A stretch of DNA of 64,000 bases, from contig NZ_JAKQZH010000001.1 of the NCBI RefSeq assembly GCF_022343555.1, positions 2,028,108 through 2,092,107 on the forward strand, written 5' to 3'. The stretch comes from Marinobacter sp. C7. GTDB lineage: Bacteria; Pseudomonadota; Gammaproteobacteria; Pseudomonadales; Oleiphilaceae. The translations under genes were made by a program, and so were the position numbers. The notes beneath the pieces are model-generated. The model did no database searches. It was not told where the DNA came from and saw only the letters and a list, made by a program, of their open reading frames with translations. This document shows positions 56,147 to 64,000 of this stretch, in pieces (position 1 is the stretch's first letter; the number at the start of each line of letters is the position of its first letter).

Positions 56147-57242
56147 GGGCGGCCCCCTCCTTCATCAGACGGCGCCGACGCAGCCAGGGAGGACCAAACT
56201 GCAACCAGAGACCAAACAGCAGGAACAGGGCATGGACCCAGAGCATGCCGACCCACTCCGGCACTTTGCCATCAGCCAGGGCATCCCGGGCCACGATTAA
56301 CAGGCCGAGGTAAGTGATGTAGACCAGCATGGCCGGCAGCAGGTGGAAAAACCGCCCCTGCCTCGGATTGACCCGGCTCAGACGCACGGCCAGCAGCGTA
56401 ATGATGGGAACGATCAGGGGCAGGGAAAGGCGCCAGTGGAGCATTGCCCGGTCCTCGGGATCATCCGATGCCCACAGCCGGGCAGTACTGACACCGTCCT
56501 CGAGTTCGACATCACGCGCCGTGCCACTTTGGATTTTGAGCCCATAGGCACCGAATTCCGTCACCTTGTAGTCCAGCGCCCCGGGTGAGCCGTCAAACCT
56601 GGCGCCCTGCTCCAGGATCAGAAAGCGGCTCCCGGTTTCCTCATCAATAAGCTGGGAACCGGCCTCCGCCGTGATAATGCTCAGACCTTCCCCGTTTCGG
56701 CCATATTCGGCAATGAACACGCCCTCCAGCCGACGTTTGTCATCACTCAGATCCTCCGTGTAGGTCACCCGACCACCGGAGAGCAGGTTCTGGAACCGGC
56801 CCGGTGCCAGCATCTCGAACTCCGTCGCCTTGGCCTGCTCGGCAAAAATATATTCCACCTGTTTCATGCCCCATGGGGACACATACAAGCTCATAGCGCC
56901 GACGGTCAGCATTACCGGCAGACTGCCCAACAGAGTCTTGGCCAGTAACTGCCGGTCACTGGTGCCACAGGCAAACAGAACGGTCATCTCGCTTTCCAGG
57001 TACATGCGGCCATAGGCGAGCAGAATGCCGATGAACAGCCCAAGCGGCAGAATAAGCTCAAGGAAACCGGGGAAGCGATACATCATGATCAGCGCCAGCA
57101 CATCGGCCGACAGCTTGCCCTCGGCTGCGCTGGCCAGGTACTTCAGGAATCGGCCGCTCATAAAGACCAGCAGCAGGATGCCGGAGACAGCAACCATGCT
57201 GATCATGACCTGGCGAATGAGATAACGGAAAATAATACTCAA
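56139..57242 (-). CDS. lptF: LPS export permease LptF
   Basis: Partner permease of 367 residues with the same layout as LptG. The coupling helix region YLESEMTVLFACGTSDRQL (quoted) contacts LptB, and KQVEYIFAEQAKATEFEML belongs to the periplasmic part. The start at 57,242 is a TTG with AGAGAG upstream. An ATG further in would cut the first helix. It is divergent from pepA. Confidence 0.94.
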   Translation of the reverse strand: MSIIFRYLIRQVMISMVAVSGILLLVFMSGRFLKYLASAAEGKLSADVLALIMMYRFPGFLELILPLGLFIGILLAYGRMYLESEMTVLFACGTSDRQLLAKTLLGSLPVMLTVGAMSLYVSPWGMKQVEYIFAEQAKATEFEMLAPGRFQNLLSGGRVTYTEDLSDDKRRLEGVFIAEYGRNGEGLSIITAEAGSQLIDEETGSRFLILEQGARFDGSPGALDYKVTEFGAYGLKIQSGTARDVELEDGVSTARLWASDDPEDRAMLHWRLSLPLIVPIITLLAVRLSRVNPRQGRFFHLLPAMLVYITYLGLLIVARDALADGKVPEWVGMLWVHALFLLFGLWLQFGPPWLRRRRLMKEGAAHA

Positions 57243-57472
57243 AACGGTCTCTCTGGCCGCACCTGCGGAAACGAATGGAGGAATCCGGAAACAGCGCGTA
57301 TTCTATGTAACCTTTGGTCTGAATGACAGAGCCGGGGAATTACATCCGGGCCACAGCCTCACTGGCTCTACCCGGTTGATAAATCCCCTGCCGCCCCCAA
57401 ATGCTAGACTAGAACAGACATCCAGCCCGCATCCCCGCGGGCGTTTCTTCCGAATAACCAACAGGAGTTGCC

Positions 57473-58966
57473 ATGAACTTCAGCCTGAGCAGCAAAGCTA
57501 TCGCAACCACCAAGGCGGACTGCCTTGTCGTCGGCGTGCCCGAAAAAGGCGACTGGCCCGAGTCGACCACCCACGCGGACGAAGCGCTCGACGGACTGAT
57601 CAAGAAGCTGCAAACGGCAGGAGACATCACCGGCAAGAACGGCAGCACCGGCGTATTCCCCCTGGACGGCCGCCCCTGGAGCCGCCTGCTGGTCGTCGGC
57701 ACCGGCAAGAACGACGATCGTACACCGGCCAACTTCCGCAAGGCCGTTACCGCCGTTCTCGGCGCCCTCAAGGACGGCCCTTCGAAAAGCGCACTGATCG
57801 CCATGGCGGACACCCAGGTCAAGGGTGAGCCGGCTGTCAGCTCCGAAGAAGCCCTGCTGAACGTCATCGGCCGTATCCTCGAAGAACAGCTCTACACTTT
57901 CAGCCAGTTCAAGAGCGACAAGCCCGCCTCCCGGAAGCTGAACAAGGTGACCGTGGTCGCGTCCGGCGGCGGCAAAGCCCTCAAAGACGCCTTCAACCTT
58001 GGCCTCGCTACTGGCCGCGGCATGAACTTCACCCGTGACCTGGGCAACACCCCGCCCAACATCTGCCACCCGATCTGGCTCGCCGACCAGGCCAAACAGC
58101 TGGCCAAGGAACACGACTGCATCAAGACCGAAGTGCTTGATGAAAAACAGATGGAAAAGATGGGCATGAACACCATCCTCGCGGTCGGCAAAGGCAGCAC
58201 CCAGCCCCCAAGGCTGATCGTCATGGAATACCGCGGTGGCAAGACCAAGGACAAGCCCTACGTTCTCGTGGGCAAGGGCATCACCTTCGACACCGGCGGC
58301 ATCAGCCTGAAGCCGGGCGAAGGCATGGATGAAATGAAGTACGACATGGGCGGCTCCGCCAGTGTCTTCGGTACCATGAAAGTCCTGGCCGAGACCAAAC
58401 CCAAGATCAACGTCGTCGCGGTCGTGGCCGCTGCCGAAAACATGCCGGATGGCGGCGCCTCCCGTCCGGGCGACATCGTTACCACCCTGTCCGGCCAGAC
58501 CGTCGAAATCCTCAACACCGATGCCGAAGGCCGGCTGGTGCTGTGTGACGCCCTTACCTACGTGAAGAAATTCGACCCCGAAGCGGTGATCGACATGGCC
58601 ACCCTCACCGGCGCCTGCATCATCGCCCTCGGCAACCAGGCCACCGGCCTACTGGCCAACAACGATGAGCTGGCCAACGAACTGCTCGCCGCCGGCGAGC
58701 GCACCGGCGACCGCGCCTGGCGCCTGCCCCTCTGGGACGAATACCAGAGCCAGCTCGACAGCAACTTCGCCGACATGGCCAATATCGGCGGCCGCCCGGC
58801 AGGCACCATCACCGCCGCCTGCTTCCTGTCCCGATTCGCCAAAGACTACCGCTGGGCCCACCTGGACATCGCAGGCACCGCCTGGCTCTCCGGCAAAGCC
58901 AAAGGCGCCACCGGCCGCCCGGTACCGCTGCTGGTTGACTACCTCATGTCCCACGCCGGCAAATAA
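57473..58966 (+). CDS. pepA: Leucyl aminopeptidase PepA
   Basis: Hexameric M17 metallopeptidase of 497 residues that releases N-terminal residues and in E. coli also binds DNA. The di-metal site is formed by KGITFDTGGISLKPG, MKYDMGG and NTDAEGRLVL, all intact. The N-terminal domain is at about 1-170. The ATG follows CAGGAG. holC starts within its stop codon (TAATG), so the two are translationally coupled. Confidence 0.97.
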   Translation: MNFSLSSKAIATTKADCLVVGVPEKGDWPESTTHADEALDGLIKKLQTAGDITGKNGSTGVFPLDGRPWSRLLVVGTGKNDDRTPANFRKAVTAVLGALKDGPSKSALIAMADTQVKGEPAVSSEEALLNVIGRILEEQLYTFSQFKSDKPASRKLNKVTVVASGGGKALKDAFNLGLATGRGMNFTRDLGNTPPNICHPIWLADQAKQLAKEHDCIKTEVLDEKQMEKMGMNTILAVGKGSTQPPRLIVMEYRGGKTKDKPYVLVGKGITFDTGGISLKPGEGMDEMKYDMGGSASVFGTMKVLAETKPKINVVAVVAAAENMPDGGASRPGDIVTTLSGQTVEILNTDAEGRLVLCDALTYVKKFDPEAVIDMATLTGACIIALGNQATGLLANNDELANELLAAGERTGDRAWRLPLWDEYQSQLDSNFADMANIGGRPAGTITAACFLSRFAKDYRWAHLDIAGTAWLSGKAKGATGRPVPLLVDYLMSHAGK

Positions 58967-59478
58967 TGCAGGACAGTCAGCCCCAGAACACCCCGGACCC
59001 CGGCAGCCCCGCTGCCGGCCCGTCCGGGCAGGAAGATCGGAACCAGCGCTACTGGTTCCACATCCTCGCCAAAAACACCCCCGCTGCCCGCAACGTCCAC
59101 GCCGTCAAACTCGTGGACAAAGCCTGGCACCAGGGTGACCGCGTCTGCGTCGTCTGCGACACCATGCAACAGGCCCAGGAACTGGACGACCTCCTCTGGA
59201 ACTTCAGCCCCGACGCGTTCATCCCCCATGCCATCATTCCGGATTCAGCCACCACCTGCACCGACCGCGTTGGTATCCTGCTGTGCCCGCCGGTGGCCGA
59301 AGACTGGGATACCGTGATCATCCTCTCCACCACCCTGCCGGCGGATGCGGACCGTTTCAAAAGACTGGCACTGGTGGCCCACAATGATCCGAACGTACTG
59401 AATCAGGCACGGTCCCACTTCAAACAACTTCGAGCTCTCGGCATCGAACCCAGAGTCCACGACCAGCGAAAGCGCTAA
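58966..59478 (+). CDS. holC: DNA polymerase III chi subunit
   Basis: Chi subunit of 170 residues, which links the clamp loader to single-strand-binding protein. The conserved patterns YWFHILAKNTPAARNVHAVKLVDKAW (given in part as YWFHILA and KLVDKAW), DDLLWNFSPDAFIPHA and ILLCPP are present. It has an N-terminal extension of about 25 residues, Pro/Gly-rich, relative to E. coli HolC. The order pepA-holC-valS is conserved in gammaproteobacteria. Confidence 0.93.
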   Translation: MQDSQPQNTPDPGSPAAGPSGQEDRNQRYWFHILAKNTPAARNVHAVKLVDKAWHQGDRVCVVCDTMQQAQELDDLLWNFSPDAFIPHAIIPDSATTCTDRVGILLCPPVAEDWDTVIILSTTLPADADRFKRLALVAHNDPNVLNQARSHFKQLRALGIEPRVHDQRKR

Positions 59479-59506
59479 CGAGCGAACTACTCACAGGCCG
59501 CTGCGT

Positions 59507-59610
59507 CGGAGGAAAAGTCCCTTTCCAAAACTGTTGAGGGCCAGGGACGGCCCGAAACAAGCGCACATGGACGTGCTCGTAGCGTGTTTTGGAAAGGGAC
59601 TTTTCCTCCG
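59507..59610. repeat. Structured dispersed element, copy 2
   Basis: A perfect 25-base inverted repeat (59,507-59,531 and 59,586-59,610) closes a 54-base core like that of copy 1. The GGGCC-AGGGAC-GGCCC mini-stem is changed on both sides relative to copy 1, and GCAC-ATGGAC-GTGC plus TCGTAGCG are unchanged. It lies between holC and valS on the same strand. The frame through it is not a gene. Confidence 0.85.
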
Positions 59611-59735
59611 GCGCCACACCCAAGCAAGCAGTCCTGAAAGATCAAAAGCGAGGTTCGCCGCAAACAACCCGACCATGTATAATCGGGCGTCTAATTTTTC
59701 CCTTGTGAATCAACCAACGGTCACTGCAGAAACCC

Positions 59736-62588
59736 ATGGAAAAAACCTACCAGCCAGAAAACATCGAGCGCCAGTGGTACGAAAACTGGGAATCCAAAGG
59801 GTACTTCCGCCCCAGCGGTGAAGGCCAGTCCTACAGCATCGCCATCCCGCCCCCCAACGTGACCGGCAGCCTTCACATGGGCCATGCCTTCCAGCACACC
59901 ATCATGGACACCCTGACCCGATACAAGCGCATGCAGGGCCGCAACGCATTGTGGACCGTCGGCACCGACCACGCCGGCATCGCTACCCAGATGGTCGTCG
60001 AGCGCAAACTGGCTGCGGAAGAAAATAAAACCCGCCACGATCTCGGCCGGGAAGAGTTCATCAAACGCATCTGGGACTGGAAGGAACACTCCGGTGGCAC
60101 CATCACCCGCCAGATGCGCCGCCTCGGCAACTCCGTTGACTGGGACAACGAACGCTTCACCATGGACGACGGCTTCTACAAGGCCGTCCAGGAAGTTTTC
60201 ATCCGCCTCTACGAAGACGGCCTGGTCTACCGTGGCAAACGCCTGGTCAACTGGGACCCGAAACTGCATACCGCCATCTCCGACCTCGAGGTCGAGAACA
60301 AGGAAGAAAAAGGTTTCTTCTGGCACCTGCGCTACCCGCTGGCTGACGGCGCTACAACACAGGACGGCAAAGACCATGTTGTTGTTGCCACGACCCGCCC
60401 GGAAACCATGCTGGGCGACACCGCCGTAGCTGTACACCCGGAGGACGAGCGTTATCAACACCTGATTGGCAAGCACGTTCTGCTGCCCCTCGTTAACCGT
60501 CGGATCCCCATCGTGGCCGACCACCACGCCGATCCCGAGAAAGGCTCCGGCTGCGTAAAGATCACCCCGGCCCACGACTTCAACGACTACGCCGTGGGCA
60601 AGCGCAACAACCTGCCCATGATCAACGTCATGACCCAGGACGCCAACATCCGGGACGTGGCCGAGGTCTTTAACGCCGATGGCACCGAAAACACAGAAAT
60701 TGACGGCACCATGCCGGCCGCCTACTCCGGCCTGACAAGGGAAGACGCCCGCAAACAGATTGTCGCCGACATGGAAGCGGCCGGGCTCGTTGAAAACATC
60801 GAAGACCACGTGCTGAGTGTGCCCCGTGGCGACCGCTCCGGACTGATCATCGAGCCGATGCTGACCGATCAATGGTTTGCCGATGCCAAGACCCTGGCCA
60901 AGCCAGCCATCGAAGCCGTCGAGGACGGCCGTATCCAGTTCGTGCCCAAACAGTACGAGAACATGTACTTCGCCTGGATGCGGGACATCCAGGACTGGTG
61001 TATCTCCAGGCAACTGTGGTGGGGCCACCGGATTCCGGCCTGGTACGACGCCGAAGGCAACATCTACGTCGGCCGCAGTGAAGCGGAAGTGCGCCAGAAG
61101 CACAACCTGGCCGCCGACGTTGCTCTGGAACAGGACGAAGACGTGCTGGACACCTGGTTCAGCTCCGCCCTGTGGACCTTCGGCACCCTGGGCTGGCCGG
61201 AAATCACCGAGCGCCTGAAGACCTTTCATCCCACCGACGTGCTGGTCACCGGCTTCGACATCATTTTCTTCTGGGTCGCCCGGATGATCATGATGACCAT
61301 GCACTTCATGAAGAACGAGGACGGCACGCCGCAGGTACCGTTCCACACGGTCTACGTCACCGGCCTGATCCGGGACGAGCATGGCGACAAGATGTCCAAG
61401 TCCAAGGGGAATGTTATCGATCCGCTGGACATGATCGACGGCATCGGCCTGGATGACCTGCTGGAGAAGCGGACCGGCAATCTGATGCAACCCAAGCTGG
61501 CCGAGAAAATCGGCAAGCGCACCAGGAAGGAATTCCCCGAAGGCATCGCCGCCCACGGTACCGACGCCCTGCGCTTTACCCTGGCGGCCATGGCCACCAC
61601 AGGCCGGGACATCAACTGGGACATGAAGCGGCTGGAAGGCTATCGCAACTTCTGCAACAAGCTGTGGAACGCGGCCCGCTACGTGCTGATGAACACCGAG
61701 GGCGAGGACTGCGGCGTGAACGACGAGCCGGTAGAACTGTCCCTCGCCGACCGCTGGATCATCAGCGAGCTGCAGCACTGCGAGCAGGAAGTCATCCGGC
61801 ACCTGGACCAGTACCGCTTTGACCTCGCCGCTTATGCCCTTTATGAGTTCATCTGGAACGAGTACTGCGACTGGTACCTGGAGCTGTCCAAGCCGGTACT
61901 GAACGACGACAACGCCAGTGCGGAGGCCAAGCGTGGTACCCGCCGTACCCTGGTACGGGTGCTGGAAGCGGTTCTGCGTCTGGCCCACCCGATGATGCCC
62001 TTCATCACCGAGGAAATCTGGCAGCGCATCGCACCGCTGGCGGGCAAGACCGGCGACAGCATCATGCTGCAGCCGTTCCCGCAGCCGGACGAAAGCAAGC
62101 AGGATGCCGCCGTCGCCGCCGACATCGAGTGGCTCAAAGGCGTGATTGTGGCCGTACGGAACATCCGTGGCGAGATGAACATCTCGCCGGGTAAACAGGT
62201 TCCGGTTCTGCTCAAGGGCGGCAGTGCCGAAGACCAGCGCCGCATGAACGACAACCGGCAGTTCCTGATCTCCCTGGCCAAGCTGGAAAAGCTGGAGTGG
62301 TTCGAGGGTGACAAGGCCCCCATGTCCGCCACCCAGCTGGTGGGCGAGATGGAGGTCCTTGTGCCCATGGCCGGCCTGATCGACAAGGACGCCGAGCTCA
62401 AACGCCTGGACAAGGAACTGGACCGCCTGCAGAAAGAAATCGGGCGCCTCGAAGGCAAGCTCGGCAACGAGAAGTTCACCGCCAAGGCCCCGGCCGAAGT
62501 GGTGGAAAAGGAGAAGGAAAAACTCCGCGATGCCCAAGGCAGCCTGAAGCGGCTGAGCGACCAGCGGGCCGACATCGAGGCGATGTAA
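59736..62588 (+). CDS. valS: Valine-tRNA ligase
   Basis: Class I synthetase of 950 residues. The HIGH-type motif is in [13 protein letters not shown] (about 42-48), the KMSKS motif in DKMSKSKGN, and the editing domain in between (about 190-330). A C-terminal coiled coil ([19 protein letters not shown], then [11 protein letters not shown]) is typical of ValRS. It is in its usual position after holC, with the structured repeat in the gap. Confidence 0.97.
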   Translation: MEKTYQPENIERQWYENWESKGYFRPSGEGQSYSIAIPPPNVTGSLHMGHAFQHTIMDTLTRYKRMQGRNALWTVGTDHAGIATQMVVERKLAAEENKTRHDLGREEFIKRIWDWKEHSGGTITRQMRRLGNSVDWDNERFTMDDGFYKAVQEVFIRLYEDGLVYRGKRLVNWDPKLHTAISDLEVENKEEKGFFWHLRYPLADGATTQDGKDHVVVATTRPETMLGDTAVAVHPEDERYQHLIGKHVLLPLVNRRIPIVADHHADPEKGSGCVKITPAHDFNDYAVGKRNNLPMINVMTQDANIRDVAEVFNADGTENTEIDGTMPAAYSGLTREDARKQIVADMEAAGLVENIEDHVLSVPRGDRSGLIIEPMLTDQWFADAKTLAKPAIEAVEDGRIQFVPKQYENMYFAWMRDIQDWCISRQLWWGHRIPAWYDAEGNIYVGRSEAEVRQKHNLAADVALEQDEDVLDTWFSSALWTFGTLGWPEITERLKTFHPTDVLVTGFDIIFFWVARMIMMTMHFMKNEDGTPQVPFHTVYVTGLIRDEHGDKMSKSKGNVIDPLDMIDGIGLDDLLEKRTGNLMQPKLAEKIGKRTRKEFPEGIAAHGTDALRFTLAAMATTGRDINWDMKRLEGYRNFCNKLWNAARYVLMNTEGEDCGVNDEPVELSLADRWIISELQHCEQEVIRHLDQYRFDLAAYALYEFIWNEYCDWYLELSKPVLNDDNASAEAKRGTRRTLVRVLEAVLRLAHPMMPFITEEIWQRIAPLAGKTGDSIMLQPFPQPDESKQDAAVAADIEWLKGVIVAVRNIRGEMNISPGKQVPVLLKGGSAEDQRRMNDNRQFLISLAKLEKLEWFEGDKAPMSATQLVGEMEVLVPMAGLIDKDAELKRLDKELDRLQKEIGRLEGKLGNEKFTAKAPAEVVEKEKEKLRDAQGSLKRLSDQRADIEAM

Positions 62589-62593
62589 GCCCC

Positions 62594-63553
62594 ATGATCG
62601 GTATCCTGGGCGCAGGCTCACTGGGGCGGCTCTGGGCCGCCCTGCTCCCGCAGGACCAGGTGGCCTTTCTACCGCGGCCGGATGCTGATCCGGCCCCGGC
62701 TCTCCTCAGCTACTCCTTCGAATCCATCCAGGGCAGCCAGCGTAGCCTGGCCCTGCCGTGGCTCCAACAGCCGGACGACCTGAGCTTGCTACTGGTCACC
62801 ACCAAGGCCGGCGACACCCTGACTGCCCTGCAGCATTGGCTGCCGAAGATTCCGGAATCGGTCCCCATCGTTCTGTTCCAGAACGGGCTTGGCAGCCAGC
62901 AGGCTGTGGCGGACACCTCGCCCCAACGTCCCATCCTGGCGGCGTCCACGACCGAGGGCGCCAACCGGCCGGATCCGAATCGGCTCGTCCATGCCGGTTC
63001 CGGTGAAACCTGGGTTGGTGCGCTGACTCCCAGGGCCCGGCCGGAACTTCCCGGTGTCGTCGCACAGCTCGCAACCACCGGGCTTGTTGTCCATGCGGAA
63101 GACCAGATCCTCGTTCGGCTCTGGCAAAAACTGGTGGTTAACGCCGGCATCAACCCCTTCACGGCCATCCTCGACTGTCCCAATGGCGATATCCTGGCCA
63201 ACGATTTCTTCCAGCGTCACATTGATCCACTCTGCAGGGAAATCGCCGGGCTGATGGCCGCCGAGGGCATTGGTGATCCCACCGCAGGGGAATTGCGCCA
63301 GAGGATCGAGACCGTCGCCCGCAACACCGCCCGGAACACCTCCTCCATGCGCGGTGATATCCTGAACAGGCGGACCACGGAGATCGACTTCATCAACGGG
63401 TACCTGGTGCAGCTCGGACAGCGCCTTGATATCCCCACACCGGTGAACCAATTGCTGACCGACAGGGTAAAACAACTGTCGCCACATAAAGAGTCAGAGG
63501 AGTTTCCTGATGGGCAATCGCCTTTCGAAGATCTACACCCGCACCGGGGATGA
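62594..63553 (+). CDS. 2-dehydropantoate 2-reductase-like protein
   Basis: NADPH-binding reductase of 319 residues in the PanE/ApbA family. GILGAGSLGRLWA opens the Rossmann domain, and LWQKLVVNAGINPFTAIL carries the catalytic Lys. The C-terminal helical domain is present. PanE makes pantoate for coenzyme A. Several paralogues exist in gammaproteobacteria, so the assignment as the true PanE is not certain. It starts five bases past the valS stop and overlaps the next gene by 44 bases. Confidence 0.85.
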   Translation: MIGILGAGSLGRLWAALLPQDQVAFLPRPDADPAPALLSYSFESIQGSQRSLALPWLQQPDDLSLLLVTTKAGDTLTALQHWLPKIPESVPIVLFQNGLGSQQAVADTSPQRPILAASTTEGANRPDPNRLVHAGSGETWVGALTPRARPELPGVVAQLATTGLVVHAEDQILVRLWQKLVVNAGINPFTAILDCPNGDILANDFFQRHIDPLCREIAGLMAAEGIGDPTAGELRQRIETVARNTARNTSSMRGDILNRRTTEIDFINGYLVQLGQRLDIPTPVNQLLTDRVKQLSPHKESEEFPDGQSPFEDLHPHRG

Positions 63554-64000
63554 CGGTTCCACCGGCCTCGCCGACGGCAACCGTATCGCCAAGAACGCCC
63601 AGCGGGTAGAAGCCATGGGTACGGCCGACGAACTCAACTGCCACATCGGTCTGCTGATCGAGACCCTGGACCAGGACGACGAGCTGATCGAATCCCTGCG
63701 CCGCATCCAGCACCACCTGTTCGATCTCGGTGGCGAATTCGCCATTCCCGGAAGCCGGGTTATCGGCGACGACCATATCCAGTGGCTCGAGGAAACCCTG
63801 GATCGACATAACGAGCATCTGCCGCCGCTGAAGAACTTCATTCTGCCCGGAGGAACACCGGCGGCCGCCCAGTGCCACCTTGCCCGTGCCGTTTGCCGTC
63901 GGGCCGAGCGGGTAGTTGTGGCACTCGGCCACGAGGATTCCATCAATACAGCGTCACGTCACTACCTCAACCGGCTTTCGGACCTGCTGTTCGTCATCGC
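63510..64000 (+). CDS. Cob(I)yrinic acid a,c-diamide/cobalamin adenosyltransferase, C-terminus beyond window
   Basis: PduO-type adenosyltransferase, which makes adenosylcobalamin from ATP and reduced cobalamin. The N-terminal pattern KIYTRTGDDGSTGLADG and the active-site segment FILPGGTPAAAQCHLARAVCRRAER (given as FILPGG and CHLARAVCRRAER) are clear. 163 residues are in the window and perhaps 20-25 are missing. The ATG at 63,510 follows AGAGG and lies inside the end of the reductase gene. Confidence 0.92.
   Translation, partial: MGNRLSKIYTRTGDDGSTGLADGNRIAKNAQRVEAMGTADELNCHIGLLIETLDQDDELIESLRRIQHHLFDLGGEFAIPGSRVIGDDHIQWLEETLDRHNEHLPPLKNFILPGGTPAAAQCHLARAVCRRAERVVVALGHEDSINTASRHYLNRLSDLLFVI

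Noticed and set aside
59420..59676. Open frames on the minus strand through structured element copy 2
   Set aside because: Same reason: the frame follows the inverted repeat and overlaps holC antisense.
59721..62621. Minus-strand frame of 966 codons antisense to valS
   Set aside because: It mirrors valS codon structure and has no domain of its own.

Overview
The window looks like a chromosome segment of a marine gammaproteobacterium, most likely Marinobacter or a close relative. The evidence is the gene order alaS-lysC-csrA-tRNA-Ser-tRNA-Arg and pepA-holC-valS, an lptG/lptF pair, a sodium-pumping oxaloacetate decarboxylase, an N-type ATPase operon and high-GC core genes. This assignment is made from gene content and protein style, not from a search.

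Bases 1-13,300 hold mostly single accessory genes on the minus strand: an amino-acid dehydrogenase cut by the window edge, an enolase-superfamily enzyme, a cytoplasmic molybdopterin oxidoreductase, a cupin, an alpha/beta hydrolase, a phosphoethanolamine-transferase-like membrane enzyme, an isoprenylcysteine-methyltransferase-like protein, a TauD-type dioxygenase, an RlpA-like lipoprotein, an M23 peptidase, a methyltransferase and a GNAT acetyltransferase.

Bases 14,066-20,998 are a chromosomal integron. Eleven attC sites separate eleven small, lower-GC cassette genes, all on the minus strand and mostly of unknown function (membrane proteins, a lipoprotein, a DUF4238 protein, a protein with an HEPN-type Rx4H motif). 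The integrase gene lies on the plus strand behind a LexA box, but it is frameshifted and lacks its C-terminal catalytic part. The leader between integrase and first cassette contains palindromes and repeated boxes. Decayed attC-like sequences at 13.2 kb and perhaps 12.5 kb suggest the array was once longer.

Bases 21-26.6 kb carry a YrhK-like protein, phhB, a winged-helix/TolB/TPR regulator, a PLP decarboxylase and a cysteine synthase fused to glutaredoxin. Next comes the SOS mutagenesis operon imuA-imuB-dnaE2 behind a second LexA box. The oadGAB Na+ pump, dbpA, a DUF2058 protein, a Gly/Gln/Met-repeat exported protein and a surface-type protein with a C-terminal sorting-like tail follow.

Bases 40.4-48.5 kb encode an N-ATPase (atpDCQRBEFAG) whose first gene overlaps, by four bases, a gene for a PEP-synthase-like protein that lacks the ATP-grasp half. 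Two small stress-type genes lie just downstream on the other strand. From 49.3 kb the content is housekeeping: a tRNA-Ser/tRNA-Arg cluster with an odd tRNA-derived inverted-repeat element, csrA, lysC, alaS, an RDD protein, lptGF, pepA-holC, valS, a ketopantoate-reductase-like gene and the start of a cobalamin adenosyltransferase.

The most unusual signals are: (1) the broken SOS-box integron and its structured leader; (2) two dispersed copies of a structured element with perfect outer stems of different sequence around a conserved 54-base core (32,005-32,114 and 59,507-59,610); (3) the tRNA-3'-end-flanked GC-rich element at 49.38-49.51 kb; (4) the half-PEP-synthase coupled to the N-ATPase.
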